NCBI GenBank assembly: GCA_013365365.1
Contig: JABVXU010000254.1
Location: 1 to 64,000 of the forward strand
Direction of reading: 5' to 3'
DNA: 64,000 nucleotides
Source of the DNA: Cruorifilaria tuberocauda
Lineage: Eukaryota > Nematoda > Chromadorea > Rhabditida > Onchocercidae
Notes under the pieces: generated by a model
The model's database searches: none
Seen by the model: only the letters and a program-made list of their open reading frames with translations
Told to the model about the DNA's origin: nothing
Shown here: piece by piece, positions 14,128-28,200 of the stretch
Layout of the letters: each line of letters opens with the position of its first letter
Numbering within the stretch: position 1 is the stretch's first letter
Translations under genes and position numbers: made by a program

Positions 14128-16221
14128 ATGATTGCTATGGTTTCTGATTTGAAGAAAATGTTGATACCATTGCTATTATCAATGATAAGTTTTACAATAT
14201 CACTGCTTGGAATACTCTTATTAGCTATCGGTTATGATTTAAATTATTCAAACGATTGCATTTCTAAGTTTTGGTTTTACTGGTTTAATCATTTCAATGA
14301 TTTTTTGGACAATACAATCTAAATTACTAATGAAATGGCCGAAATGTTTGAAACGTTTATTTGGTCGACAACGACGTTTTGATAAATGCAATAATACGGA
14401 AGTGCTAGATCGTGATAAAGCTGAAATGATTATGAGAAATATTCGCGGTATTCCATATTTAATTCAGGTTATTATTTATATTTTAATCAATAACAAGATA
14501 TAATGATTATGATGAAGATTATGAGAATACAGTGATTATCATGATTAATGATGAAGATATAATGATTATCTATTAGTAACTAGTTGAAATTTGAAATTGT
14601 AATTTCTTTAATCTGATAATATTTTTAATTATTCATGATAAAATACCGTATTTCTAATTTTAGGCTATTCAATACAGTATGGAAACAACATACTATACAG
14701 CAATGATGGCTCAAAAGAATAACGGTAGCATACCGACAACTTCTGTTATACATACTGCTCCCAAATGTATTAGTGTTATCGATTCTGATCATGAAGATTG
14801 CTGTTCCGGTTATTCGTTTTCCCGATTAATCAATTCTAAAATTATAAATGCTACTCTGATAATTTCATATGAATCATCGATTACTTATCATATTCATCTT
14901 TTTCAATAGAGTAACTGATAAGGACAAAAGGATATATTTATTAATTAAGCTTAATTATTAAGCTTATATCTATTTCAATTTTCATTAGCCTTCAATTCTC
15001 ACTACTCATTCCTACTAATTTGTAACCTGTTTTCCTTTTTCTACCTTTTTACCTTTTCGCTACTCTGATAATTTCATATGAATCATCGATTACTTATCAC
15101 ATTTATCTTTTTCGATTCAATAATTTAAAAAGGAAATAGGATATACTTATTAAGCTTTATCTATTTCAATTCTCACTAGCCGTAATTTATAACCTGTTTT
15201 ACCTGCTTTACCTCTCCACCTTCTTACCTTTTTACTTTTTTACTTCCTTTTGTTTAGCATTTTTCCGTTTTTCTCTTTTTCATTTCATTCGTTCATTTTT
15301 ATGATTAAATTAAAATTAAATTGTAAAGCTTATATGAAAATTATTATCATTTTGTTTTGTGCACAATATTTCTGAGTTTCTTTTTTGACGTAACATTATG
15401 TTATTGTTTTTATTTTTTAATTTATTCAAAAATTTCGAGGATTTCTTTAGAGCAATAAATAAAATTGATTTTTAATCAATCAATCAATCAATCAATCAAT
15501 TAGTAAATGAAGTTTTTTTTAATTCCTTAATATTTGATCAAATATTTTCTATATATCGATTAGATTTCTCCTAAAATAGTACAGGTGATTTGTTTCAATT
15601 TCTGATGAATTTATTTTTTATAATTTAAAATTTAATAATTTAATCTAAGATTGATAGTTTGATTTTAGATTAATTAATAATTTATAATTTAAGATTTACA
15701 ATTTAAGATTAATATGAGAGCCGAAAATTAAAGTTTTTATTTTTGATTTAAAGGTTCGGAAGCGATGATATCAAAAGAGCAATCAGCAGTTCGTGTAGTT
15801 GAAACAATCGAAGAATGGATCCCAAGCGGATCATCATCTTGGAATAACACCCAATTAAGGCTATCGATAAAAAGCAATCCTGAAACTGGAATTAATGTTA
15901 GCCTTTCATCTTTCCATTCCTCAAATTCTAAATTATATTTCGCATAGAATTAATTTCATATCATCAGAAACAGATTTATGGATGTTTCATGACTATTTGA
16001 ATTGCTTTTTTTTTTAAATCTTGATATTTCTTTATAATGTTCCCAAAATTACTACCATAATCTCATTTACTTGAAATTCATCTTGTGAATTTCAGGTTTT
16101 TCCATATACTGAAGTAATACCACCACCAAGTACTGATCCAGTCTTAGAACTGGTTGAAACACCTGGAGAAATTGCACCAGAAGATGAAGAAAAAAGGATT
16201 TCTCTAAAAAAGTTAGCTTAA
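14128..16221 (+). CDS. Small two-pass membrane protein, unknown; frame break in exon 1
   Basis: I do not recognise this protein. Exons 14128-14467, 14664-14808, 15754-15896 and 16096-16221 join in phase. Exon 1 has a hydrophobic segment after an MVSDLKK start, then a second one (FLSFGFTGLIISMIFW) followed by a basic stretch with KRLFGRQRR. The later exons give a soluble acidic tail with TTYYTAMMAQKNNG, VVETIEEWIPSG and VIPPPSTDPVLELVETPGE, ending KKLA. The two hydrophobic segments lie in frames that differ by one base: the first frame must lose one base near 14240-14252 to run into the second, and no GT-AG intron bridges them. This is either an assembly indel or a damaged gene. The open later exons and clean splice sites favour an indel. 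A nematode-restricted membrane protein is the best guess. Confidence 0.6.
14849..15230. repeat. Tandem duplication of about 200 bp in an intron
   Basis: GCTACTCTGATAATTTCATA and the following sequence through CTATTTCAATT and TAACCTGTTTT occur at 14849 and again at 15059, diverging towards the 3' side. The first copy begins inside the open frame just past the exon-2 donor. The block lies in intron 2 of the membrane-protein gene. Confidence 0.8.
15474..15500. repeat. (AATC)n microsatellite
   Basis: Six to seven tandem AATC units. Confidence 0.9.
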
Positions 16222-19200
16222 AAATATTTACAGTAAATGTTTTTTGAAGTTAAAGAGGATTTTTTCATTTTGCTTTTAATAATTACCATTTTATTTATTA
16301 AAATTATACTTTCTGAGTTTTTTCATGGGGTAGTTCTTTTTTATTGTCAATTCTACTTTTTGGTAATAATTCAAAAGAAAAAATGCGAAAGAAAATGATA
16401 TCGCTTATAAGTGGCTCTCTTTTTAATTGAATTAGAATTAAAATAAATAATTATTTAAGTAATTTGAATAGTGAAATCAAAAATTTCAATGTCTTCTATA
16501 ATATAAATCTATCTGTAGTATCTGATCATACTGTATGACAAATACTGTATGATAAATACAGTATAATGCTATTACATTTGAATAACTGCATATTTTTAGG
16601 AATGAATTGAAAACGAATTTTCAATTGCGTTGTATGGCAATGAGTAGTGATTTTTTACATAAATTTAGTGAAACATTTCGAACTTTTCCGCACTGATTAT
16701 AAATTTTGTTATATACTTTATTACTAAGCTAATTGTTTCACTTTGGCGATCTTTCATTGTTCACTATTTGATGACAAATTATCGGACCTCAATAATTCAG
16801 ATTTTTCATTATCATTATATGTTGTCCAATCCAGGATTGGCTAATTTTATACAATGTTCCATATATTATTATAATTATCAATAAAACAATTATTTCCTAT
16901 CTTACTGATAATCACAATGATATATGAGATATTTTATAAAGTAAATCAATCGTTTGAGAAAATTGATCAAATTAATATGAAATAAAATTGATTAGATTAT
17001 GTCAAATTTCTTTGCTTTAATTCATTTTCTCGAACAAGTAATATCATTATTTTATCACAAATTAAATATTATCTATCAATCAATCAAATTTATAATTTGA
17101 TTCGCTTCAATTCAAATTTTACAATAGTTTAATCATTTCGTTTCTTAGAAAATAATAAAATCTTAGACAAAAAAATTTTAAATTTGGTTGATAAAAGTTA
17201 TCGTATTAAAAAAATTTCAATAAAAAAAGGAAAAAAAGAGAAAAAAAGTTGACTAGATGATATGTACTATAGCTTACAGTAATTAAACGAGATAATAAGA
17301 AAAGAGATACTATGAAAAAAGTTGTTGTTTTTCATAGCTTATCATTTTCTTCCTTTTTGATCTTTTTTTCCTATGTATTTTTATTCATTTTTCCTTTTCA
17401 AATTTTTTTCTTGTACGATCAATTGCAATTTTTCCTTTAATATCGTCATTTTTACCGATAGGTGGTAACGTTGCCTTGTACAAAAGTTGCATGTATGTTT
17501 TGTTGTTGAAATGGATAAATATATGAAGGTTAATAAAAGTTATGATATCAAGGAAAGTTATTCCCTAATACAGTTTACTATTATGATAAAGCAATATCTA
17601 TTTATGATATCATCAATTTTAGTGAAAGAAACTTAGTACTTGTTAGCTATCAAATCTGTTTATAATGAAACTATATTTTTCGCCTTATTGATAAATGACA
17701 ATGTAAACTGCGATAACAATTTTGACTACCAATTTGATAATTTTTCACCAGTCATTTCAATTTTCCTAATTCTTTGATATCATCAAGCGGTTTTAATTTT
17801 AAAACAAAAAAAAGAATGATTACACTGCAAAAAAATTTCTGCGATCCAATTTGAATTCAGAATCGTTCAATCAATCAATTTATTGCTATTAAATGCAACA
17901 TTTAACATGCATTAAGTATTTTTAAAATTATTAAAAAATATAATCAATTATTAATCAAATATTAAAAAATGACAGAAAGAAAATTTAAACTACCAGAAGT
18001 GACAAATAATTTTTGGTTGATAAAGCATTGATACTGTTCAGTTTATCCTTCAATTACCAATTATTATATTTTGATGCATTTCATTGAATTTAATACAATC
18101 ATTTCCATCTACAGAACACAGACTACAGAATACAACTACAGAATACAGTATTTAATTTTGTAATTTCACTCTTTGAAATGAACTTTGAATAGAATTATTT
18201 GTCTGAATTTTTAATTTCTATTATTATAAGTACTGTAATAATTTTTTTTCCTTTTTAATACATTTTTTTACAAGTACTGTAATAGTTTTTTTCAACAGTT
18301 TTTCGTAATTTTCTTCAACAGTTTTTTCTTCGTGTTTGAAACAATTTTGAAAATTCCATTCTTTTTTTTCCACAGTAATTTCACGAGATATTAATTTGCT
18401 GTTCTTCCGAGATATTTTTTTTGCAGAATTCGGAGTTTTTCTTCGTTATTGCTACTCGAAAAAATACTGTAACTACAAAAAAAAAAGAAAGAAAGGAACT
18501 AAATGAAGTTAAAATTGTTGGTTTAAATAAAAAAATTTTTTAATTTCATTCAAAAAAATTCAATTAAGCTATTTTTCAGTATATTATTTGCAAGTAATTC
18601 ATTGCAAAAAAAACTTTTTATCATCAAACAATAAATGCAAAAAGATGAAAAGCACAGAATTAAAGAGAAAGAGCAAATTTTATTTTTAAAAATGGTTTTT
18701 GCAGATGGCAATGAAGAAGAAAGATGTGGCGATTGGGAAATGAAGATTGGTTGGCAGTTTGAGTGGAAAAAAAAATTGGAATAAATTATAGTTTTTTTTT
18801 CAGGAAAATTCAACTGGAAAATTGGAAAATGAAATAAAGAATGGTTTTTCAGGAAAATTCAACTGGAAAATTGGAAAATGAAATAAAGAATGCAAAATAT
18901 GCAAAGAAAAAAATCTGTTTAAGATGGAAAAATTTCCGAAAATTATTCTGAAATTATGAATTCTAATCATTTCTACTAAAAATTGTTTACCATAAAATGG
19001 GACGAAAAAAATACAAGAATATGAAAGGAGGACAATTTGAAAAAGTGAAAGATGCATGGCTAGTAAGATTAACTGATTGAATTATTTGAGATAAATGACG
19101 AATGATAACAATGATAATAATACTTTTGAAATTTAATGATTGAAATAAAAAAATTGTTTGAATTAAATAAGACAAAATTAATTGGAATAGAAACAAAGTT

Positions 19201-19238
19201 AATAGCTGCTTGCATAAGTTAACATTAATTTCACACTT
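16222..19238. other. Intergenic AT-rich spacer
   Basis: No gene is supported. It contains the 3' flanks of the membrane-protein gene (plus) and the thrombospondin-repeat gene (minus), homopolymer-rich DNA, and a 49-bp two-copy repeat at 18799-18895. Minus-strand open frames around 18550-19196 are Phe/Ser/Ile-rich readings of A/T-rich DNA. Confidence 0.6.
18799..18895. repeat. 49-bp direct repeat, two copies
   Basis: TTCAGGAAAATTCAACTGGA plus AAATTGGAAAATGAAATAAAGAATG occurs twice in tandem with a near-perfect match. Confidence 0.9.
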
Positions 19239-22200
19239 TTAATTTTTACATTCTGCTGGTAGTAAACAGTCCATCTCTTCCTGTGCAATACCGCTACATA
19301 TGCAATCAGTTCCACCTAGACAATTCCTGAAATGATAATTAAAAGAAGATTAGTTTGGGGTTTAATCTTATGATTTATTATTAATTCGAAAATTTCAAAG
19401 TTCAAAGTTCAAAGAAAATTTTAACACTATAAACTATTCTTGTTTTTTCCAGTAAGGTACAATTATTCCAGGTTATATAATGAAAAACATGAAATATAAA
19501 AGAAGAAATCTGATACGGATGAGAAATTGACCTGTATCGACGTTTGACATGATGATGACAGGTTTTATCACATGTCGACCATTGATACCATTCAGCCCAC
19601 TGACATCTAATTTCGATAAAGATACCAGGTGAGATAGAGTAACCAGAAGATGTAAGAAAGTAACCGGGAGCACTCGGTAGAGGTGCATAACCAGAACTGC
19701 TTGATGATGGAAGATAACCAGGAACACTTGCTGGAGCAATATAGCCAGGAGCACTTGGTGTAACACCATAATCTGATGTACCCGGTGGAAAAGCATAACT
19801 AGGAATTCCTGTTATAACACCATAACCGGATGTAGGAGATGCAGAAAAGTAATCAGGAGCACTTGATGGAGGAATGTAACCACCAACAATACTTGGTGCA
19901 ACAGTATAATCTGGCGTACCAGGTACCAAAACGTAACCAGAAGGAGTTACTGCCGGAGCGTAACTAGATGTAACAGACGAAGGAACATGAGCGGATGTAG
20001 GTGTAATAGATGTAGGAGGATATACACTAGGTACAGGAACATAACCAGGTGGACAAACTCCACCTGGACCAGGCATAATAGCAGTACCAGGTGTATAATA
20101 AGGTACAGTTGGAAGAATACATATCGTTGTATAGGAAACTGTTGGACAAGCTAACTGTTCAATACAACTCTTATCCTCACGTGAATCACCGTAACAATGA
20201 CCAGTACAACTGGAATCATCCTGTTCTGCAAATAAACAAAATAAATAATTAATTGAATCGATGTACAGTATCAGCAGAAAATTGATTTACAGTACGCTTA
20301 GTTGGTATACTGTGTGACTGTCTGATTGATTACGGTTACTGTTATTGTAATATTTCATAAGAATAAAATACAATACCATAGCCAAGTCTCAAACACATTT
20401 TTGTTCGTGAACTACGACCTGTACCACATCGATGACTACATGGTGTCCAACTTGTCCAAGCTGTCCACTCACAACATAATCGTTCTAAACATACCGCACT
20501 TTCCTTAAAATTTCATACATAAATTAAAAACAAATAAAGAAAGTATTAATAGCAAAAGAAAAAATATTTTCATATCTTTATATCATAATATTAACTTTGA
20601 TATTTATCGATTTATTTTACCTTCGCATACTTTACCTTCTCATACTTTATCTTCTCATATTGATTAATTTATATAATAAAATACTCAGTTATCATCGTGA
20701 ATTCTGAAGATTTAAAATTCAACTGATTATTTTATGCTTATATTGATCGAAGCTATCGGTTGAAATTAAATATTATTTCATATCGCACATATATTCATTA
20801 ATTTTTTCATGACGATGAAAAAATAAAAGCATGTACATTGTCAAGAATTTAACAGAATTTAATTTAACTCAAAATGAGAACAAAGGTAACAATAATATTG
20901 ACAAGTCAGTTGAAGCTAAACTTAAAAGGTCAATTAAAATCATTCTTAATCACTAATGAATAGATAAATGATTTTGTATAGGAAAAGCAAGGAAGCTAAA
21001 TCTCATAAATATCTGAATCAACTAGTAAATACATAAATTGAATTGATTTATTAGATTGAAGTACCTTAGTACTTTATCTAACATCTAAATGCATCCAAAT
21101 TTTAAAGTGTTCAAAATTTTAAAGAACGAAATTTTAAAGTACAAAAGTTTTAAAGAGAATTTTAAAGTGCAAATGTACTTATCTAGTAATCTATGCTAAT
21201 GCATTGTTACTTTTGAAAGTCAATATAATAATAACTTTTGATTTAATTATAACTCGAACAGAAACAGTAAAAACAATCTCTTACCGACTTTTCACCTTTA
21301 CAACTATCAGCTGATCCAATCTCAGAGGAACATTCTCGATGTCTTATTCGTTTACCAATTCCACAATTCACGCTACACCTTGACCATTCTGTCCAATCTG
21401 TCCATTGTGAACAATTTGCACCAGTTTCACAGTACTGTACATCCTGCAGTACAGTAACTTATCATATCATTAGCAAACCTGTCAAGGCTTATCACTGATT
21501 TAACAACACACATCCTACAGTAAAGCAACTTATCATATCATTAGCAAACCTGTCAAGGCTTATCACTGATTTAACAACACACATCCTACAGTAAAGCAAC
21601 CTATCATATCATTAACAAACCTGTCAAGGCTTATCACTGATTTAACAACATCTTTTTTCATTCTACTTCAAACTTTTAAGAACTTCTACTATCTCTTCAA
21701 AATTTCCACTTTATATCCCAAAATTGCACTCATTTAGCAACTTCATTTAATTTAAGATAATTATTGTTTTTGAATGAAATTCGTGAAATTAATGGAAATA
21801 TTGTCAATATTCGATGAAGGATAGAAGATCATTCTAAGTATAAATTGAACCAATTTTATCAATGATTTAAATTTCACTAAATATAATTCATCCGATACTG
21901 TTAATATCGAAAATGATATGATAAAAGTAAACCTCAGCATTTCCTTGACAATTATCACCAAGACAGGTACGATACCGTTGTTGTCTTCCGGTACCACATG
22001 TCACCGAACATTCTGACCATTCTTCCCATGCTGACCATATCATACATCGACCAGCATGACATGGCATCATTTCCACTCGTTTTCCTAATCAACAATTTTA
22101 TTTCATCAATAATTAAGTTTAAATTTGAATAAGTTTAACTTACTTTTCATTTACAATTATATTTATTATATTTCATTAAATTATACTTAAATCATATTTA

Positions 22201-25200
22201 ATTCGATTCTCATATAGTATCTTTTCGATGCGTAATTAATTAGTACAAAAAAATAGCTAATTACTTTTTCCTTGACCAAAAAAATTACCGAAAAATTTAC
22301 CCATATAAATGAGTAAAATTACCGGGACAGAAAAGTCCATGACATAAACGTCTTCGTGTTGATATGCCGTAATTGCACCGCGCTGAACACGTTGACCATT
22401 CGCCCCATTCTTGCCACGTTGAACACGCTTGTTCCACGCATACTTCCTGCTCAGTACTCTCACCTTGGAATACATTTAAATTGTTTACAAAACAGTAAAC
22501 ACAAAACAATAAACGATATGATAAGGAAGAATTTTGACTTAATCAATTAATTTTTTAAATAAGTTATATAGAAAAGTTACCATATAAAGTAAAAGAGTAT
22601 TGTCAACTAGAGTAAAAGAGTAAAATGTCAACTATCAAATTATCATACCGTACATTTGTTAAAACTGTTAAATTATACTTTACATTTTGCAAACTGTCAA
22701 ATTATACTTTATATTTTGTTAAAAAACTTCTATATGGTAAGGCTTGTTTACTTTTGCATATTATTGTATCAGAAATAATTTACCGATACAATTCCGTCCC
22801 ATGCAAACACGTTCTCTAATAATAACACCTTCTCCACATGATACCGAACAAGCTGACCATTCCTGCCATTCCGACCATCCATCACATTCATCACGATAAC
22901 AATGAGTTTCTTGATAAGCACCTCCTGTAAGCTAAATTGTTTAAATCAATTCCTTAAGCTTGCTTGAAATTAATCAATCCTTCGTATAAATCATACATTA
23001 TCATATAACTGATATAATATTAAAGATAAATGATAATTTATAAATGGTAATATTATTTAGTAAATAATTATTAAATATAATTTAAATTTAAATATAGCCT
23101 AAATTTCAAGAAATTTTAGTTGAAGACATAAATGATACTACTTTAATATTGATTATTTAAAAGTTAACAATATTTAAATCATATCATTTCATGAATGTAA
23201 GCAAATTATTTTATTTAAAATTTGATAAAATAGTTAAAAGGATAGAATTCAATGATAAGAACTTAATTACGAATCTATCTGATAATGAAATTATGTTACC
23301 ATCAGAAGATGGACATTTTACTGATAAGAACTTAATTACAAATTAAGCTGAAATTCCGAACCAGTGCAATTATCGCCATCACAAATACGTGTACGTTTTT
23401 TCGTACCGATACCACACGTTACTGAACAATGTGACCACGGCTCCCATTGACCCCATCCTGGGCATGGTACTGTTTCACAATGTGTTATCTGTAAATGATA
23501 AATGATAATATTGTTTAGTCAAGTAAATAGTGTAACTTTATAGTGAATAGAGTTTTTATATTATACATGATACTTAAGAATTACTAAATATTGATTACAT
23601 GAAACGATACAATGTAAACATTTATCAAATAGAACTTATCAAAAGAAACTATGGAAAGTAAATGATGCAGGAAGAATATCATCAATAGAAGTAAATATTC
23701 TTTTCAAATTACTGTAATAAAATTTAAATTTTTTAAAAATTTACCTGTTCATTTTAATAATTTTCTTTTATTATTTTAAGCAATAAATTTTCATTAAATT
23801 TTTTGAATTCAAAACTTAGAGAAATATATATGGATAGAATGAGATGAAATATTTAATACCTCATGATCAGGACCGGTACAGTAACCCACGCCAAGATAAC
23901 AGTAACGTGATCGTGCTCTTTCACCACTTCCACATGTTGCTGAAAGTAATTGATAGATAGCATCATTTATTTCGTTATTATTTAATATGCTACAAAAGAA
24001 TAATGCTTACCACTACAACTACTCCATGAAGTCCAACTAGCCCAACTTGCTACGCATGGTGTAACTTGTTGACACGTACGCCATTCAACATTTTCACCCA
24101 CGCATTGATCTGTATTACAAATACGATATCGCTGTATCATACCAACTCCACATGTTGCTGAACAAAATGACCATTCTGACCAGCTTGACCATGCTGTAAA
24201 CTTAGTAATTTAGTCACATATTATAAATGTATAAAAGTTATAGATCACTAGAAGTGAACTGTAAAGTACCGCTTATTGGTGCTTGAGGTTTTGCTTGACC
24301 ATCGGGAGGAATTTGAGATGGTGATGGACCATAAACTGGTGGCTGAGATGGTGATGGACCATAAATTGGTGGCTGAGATGGTGATGGACCATAAATTGGT
24401 GGCTGAGATGGTGGTTCACCATAAACTGGTGGCTGAGATGGTGATCCACCATAAACTGGTGGTTGAAGTCTTGGTTGAGTAGAACATATTGTTGTACATC
24501 CATCACTGATTCCAAGTTGTTGTTGAATCTAAAAAGGAAAGCATTCTTTAACTCATGCACATTTCATGTGACAGTTCATCCTTACAACAATTTGAAAAAT
24601 TCAAATCAGTGGAAAAATGAACGAGAAATAATCCACGGATAATTTAACTAATCTTTCTCTTCTCAAAATAATCAGTTCAAAAATAATATTAACAGATTTT
24701 ATCCATTGATTTCGATTTGACCATCGAATTGATTAATTCATGTTTCAAATTGATCATATACACGATTTGATAAGATATATGATATGTGTCGAATGATTCA
24801 AGCATGAATTAAAAAATTTTTTCCCATAATTAAAGTTAAACCTGTATTTTCTGTTCTCCTGTCATATTTATGGATTTTTGGCGCAAATAATCTTGCCAGT
24901 AACAACATGATTGCGCCATTTGTTTACTATGTGCAGTCATTATTCTCTTATATTCATCACTGAAAATATAAAGTTTAATTTTAAGTTTGAATCATTTTAT
25001 AATCAGATATTAAATTGAAAAATAAAAAATGATAATTATCGACTAAAAAAAAAAAAAAAACTTACGAAGTGACATCAGGATGTTGATACGGATATGGTGG
25101 ATATGATATACTGACATCAACAGTTGGAGCATAACTAGTAATTTTAACACCATAACCTAAAGCATGATGATAAGTGCTAGTGGTCGAACATCGTTTACGC

Positions 25201-28200
25201 TGAATGTTACGACCATATTCACAGAGTTGTGATCGAACCTGTCTACCTGAAAATATTAAGTGATTAGATCTATTCCTCCATCCTCTGATAATTCCCCACT
25301 GATACAATCTGTATAAATTCTTCATTTATTTATCCATTAACCTGAATATCTTAAGTAATGAAAACTTATAAAACTTAGCTGATACTCTGATAAAGTAATG
25401 GCTGCGATTTAATTAAATGATCTTGATACTTTGAATAAAATAATTGGCTGTGATAATTTACCTGATCGTGCTGAACATTCGGACCATGCTGACCAGGGAC
25501 CAATAGCTTCAATTGGCCTATCATAGCCAACGTCTAAATAAGAAATATATTTGAAATCTATTAGATTTTTTAAAAATTTACAATTAATGAAATATATTCT
25601 ATTATACTATAAAATATACAAATGATCAAATAATATTCATAATTCCACGTAATGATCACTTACGTGATAACTATATCAAAATGCTTAACGTGATTTAATC
25701 CGCTCAATTATATCATAGTATTTGATATAGATTTAATCGATTACCGCGTTTCTTTTTCGATACTGCATCGGTGGAAGCTGTGAAATCGGTGAAGAGCGGT
25801 GGGAACGGATCAAACTGATGGCAATCAGCAACAATTTCCAATGATCTTATCATATCCAATTTTTTCATCGGTTTTTCTGGCACCAAAGCAACCTGAAACA
25901 ATTTAATTCAAAATCATTCCTTTAGCATAATAGCGAATAGCAAATTTGTACCATAGAAAGAAATTAAAAATTTAAAATTTTGAAATTTTGTACCCGATAC
26001 AATAAATTTGTACCTTATACATTTTGTACCTTATTTTAAATTTTGTACCTCATAAATTTATTCCTTATAAAATATATTCAATAAAGTATGTTACAGAGCA
26101 AGATCAAAACGTAGCATTTCAAAAATCAACCTATAATAAATAAGTACATTTGTTTAAAAAGAGAAATCTTTTTTTAAATTCTTTTCAAAATTTGATCACC
26201 TAATCAATTACTTATTCCAATAAGTACACTTACATCTTGATCAATGCTATTTTTGCTGAATAAATAACAAATATGATTGTTGTCTCGTTCATGCAAATAA
26301 TAAAACATCACTGAAAGTTAGTTTAGATCAATTCAATTGCAAATTAAAATTCGACTACTATTAAAATATAATTGTAAATTATATATTAAAATTATTCTGC
26401 GATTTTTTAAGTATAATCTGGAAATCATTTTGAAATTATAATTACAATCTAACAAATAAAATGATAGCTAATTATTGTTTTAAGAAATCAATATATTATT
26501 AATAATTTATCGTAATTTCATGGTTATTAGTTTTTCTTCTTTCTTAATTAAAAGTTAATAATTAAAGAAATTGTGTTTATCATCATCAAAAATTTTCATA
26601 AACTTTTGGATAATTAATAATTCCATTATTTTATCAGTTGATATTAATTATTATCACATGTGCGATTTAGATAAGGAATGATAACACTAACTGATAGCAC
26701 TATATGCAGTAATATCAGTTACTTTTTTTATTAATAATAGAATGAAATTTTAAGTCTTAATTAGTTTTTTTCAAAATTTGATTAATTTTTTTTCAACATA
26801 CCCGCAACACATTTCGGATACAAATCGATACAGTTTCGTCGACATTCGCTAGCTGAATAAAGTAAAAGTCGTATAAATGGTTGAATGCCCATAAATGCTG
26901 TATTATTATGCATTCGAAGGCAAAGTGATTCAATCTAAATAAGTAATGAAATATTAGGTAAAGTAGACGTAAGTAATGATTATTAGATAAAATAGATGTA
27001 AGTAATAATTATAAGTAAAGTAGATATAATGTGTTTAAGTAACAAACAAGAGGTAAGTTAGAAAGTAAATAATAGAAAATAGTAAATAGTAGAAAGTAAG
27101 GTAAAAGTAAGTAATAAATATTAGATAAAGTAAATGTAAGTAATGAATATTAGATAAATTAGATGTAAGTAGTGTAATATTAGGCAAAATAAATGGTTAA
27201 TTAAGAGATTATATCATTTGGTTATGAAATTAAGTTTACTTCTGTAGCATCAATCATCGAAGAGATATCATCCTTAGGAGTTTCGTTGGTTCTTATAGTA
27301 TCAAATGTATCAAATGAAGTAATATCATCATTCGTTAAATTACTCAATGATAAACCTGTAAGTAATTGATCGTTTATTTTTTTTATCAAAATTTATAAAT
27401 CATTTTCAGAGTTTGAAATTTCCAATAAAAAAATCAATAAATTAATAGAACTTAACAATTAATTATATTTGCAAAAGAATATTACTAAATCTTGCTAATT
27501 TTAGTTTAAAATATTATAAATATAATTCATTAATCTTTTTCCTCAACAATTTCTATGAATTGAAAATAAAACGACATGTATCTATTTTGTACCGTATATA
27601 TTTATTTACCGTATTCTCTATGCATTCTGTATGTTTACCGTATCTTATATTTGTTTACCATATTTCCTGCTCCTAATTAGTCTTAAAATAAAGCGGAAAA
27701 TTTTATTTTCAGGAAAAGAAATGAGCAAGAAACATTCCAGATTAAGTTCTATTGCATTGCTAAAAATAATCGTAAGACATTTTTTTTTTTATCTTTAAAT
27801 AATACATCATTAATCGGTCAGCTGTTTATTTGTGAAATTAAATGAAAATAAAAAGTGATGAATTTATTGCTATTTTATTTTTAACAATAAAAGAATATAT
27901 TAAAATATACTATAAAATTTTATTTTACCCTCAAAAATTTATTCTTAGCCAAAGCATTACAATATAATTAAGATAAAAAGTAGTCATGGATTTTTATTGG
28001 GATTCAATTATTAAATAATTCAAATGCTATATTTAGCCTTTAATTAATAGTTCTATATAAATTATTTAATCTTGATAAGATATAAATTTGACTTTTATAA
28101 TCTTTGAAAAATACCTTGAAAATATCTTCCTAAATAGAAATGTGCTTTACAATTTGGAAGTTATTGAAAGTTGTTTCGGTTTCAAGCTTTTTATTGATAA

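Noticed and set aside
24276..24560. His/Met/Phe-rich and Met/Val/Asp-rich frames over the 30-bp repeat
   Set aside because: Shadow frames of the coding minisatellite; only the PPVYG/PSQ frame joins the flanking exons in phase.
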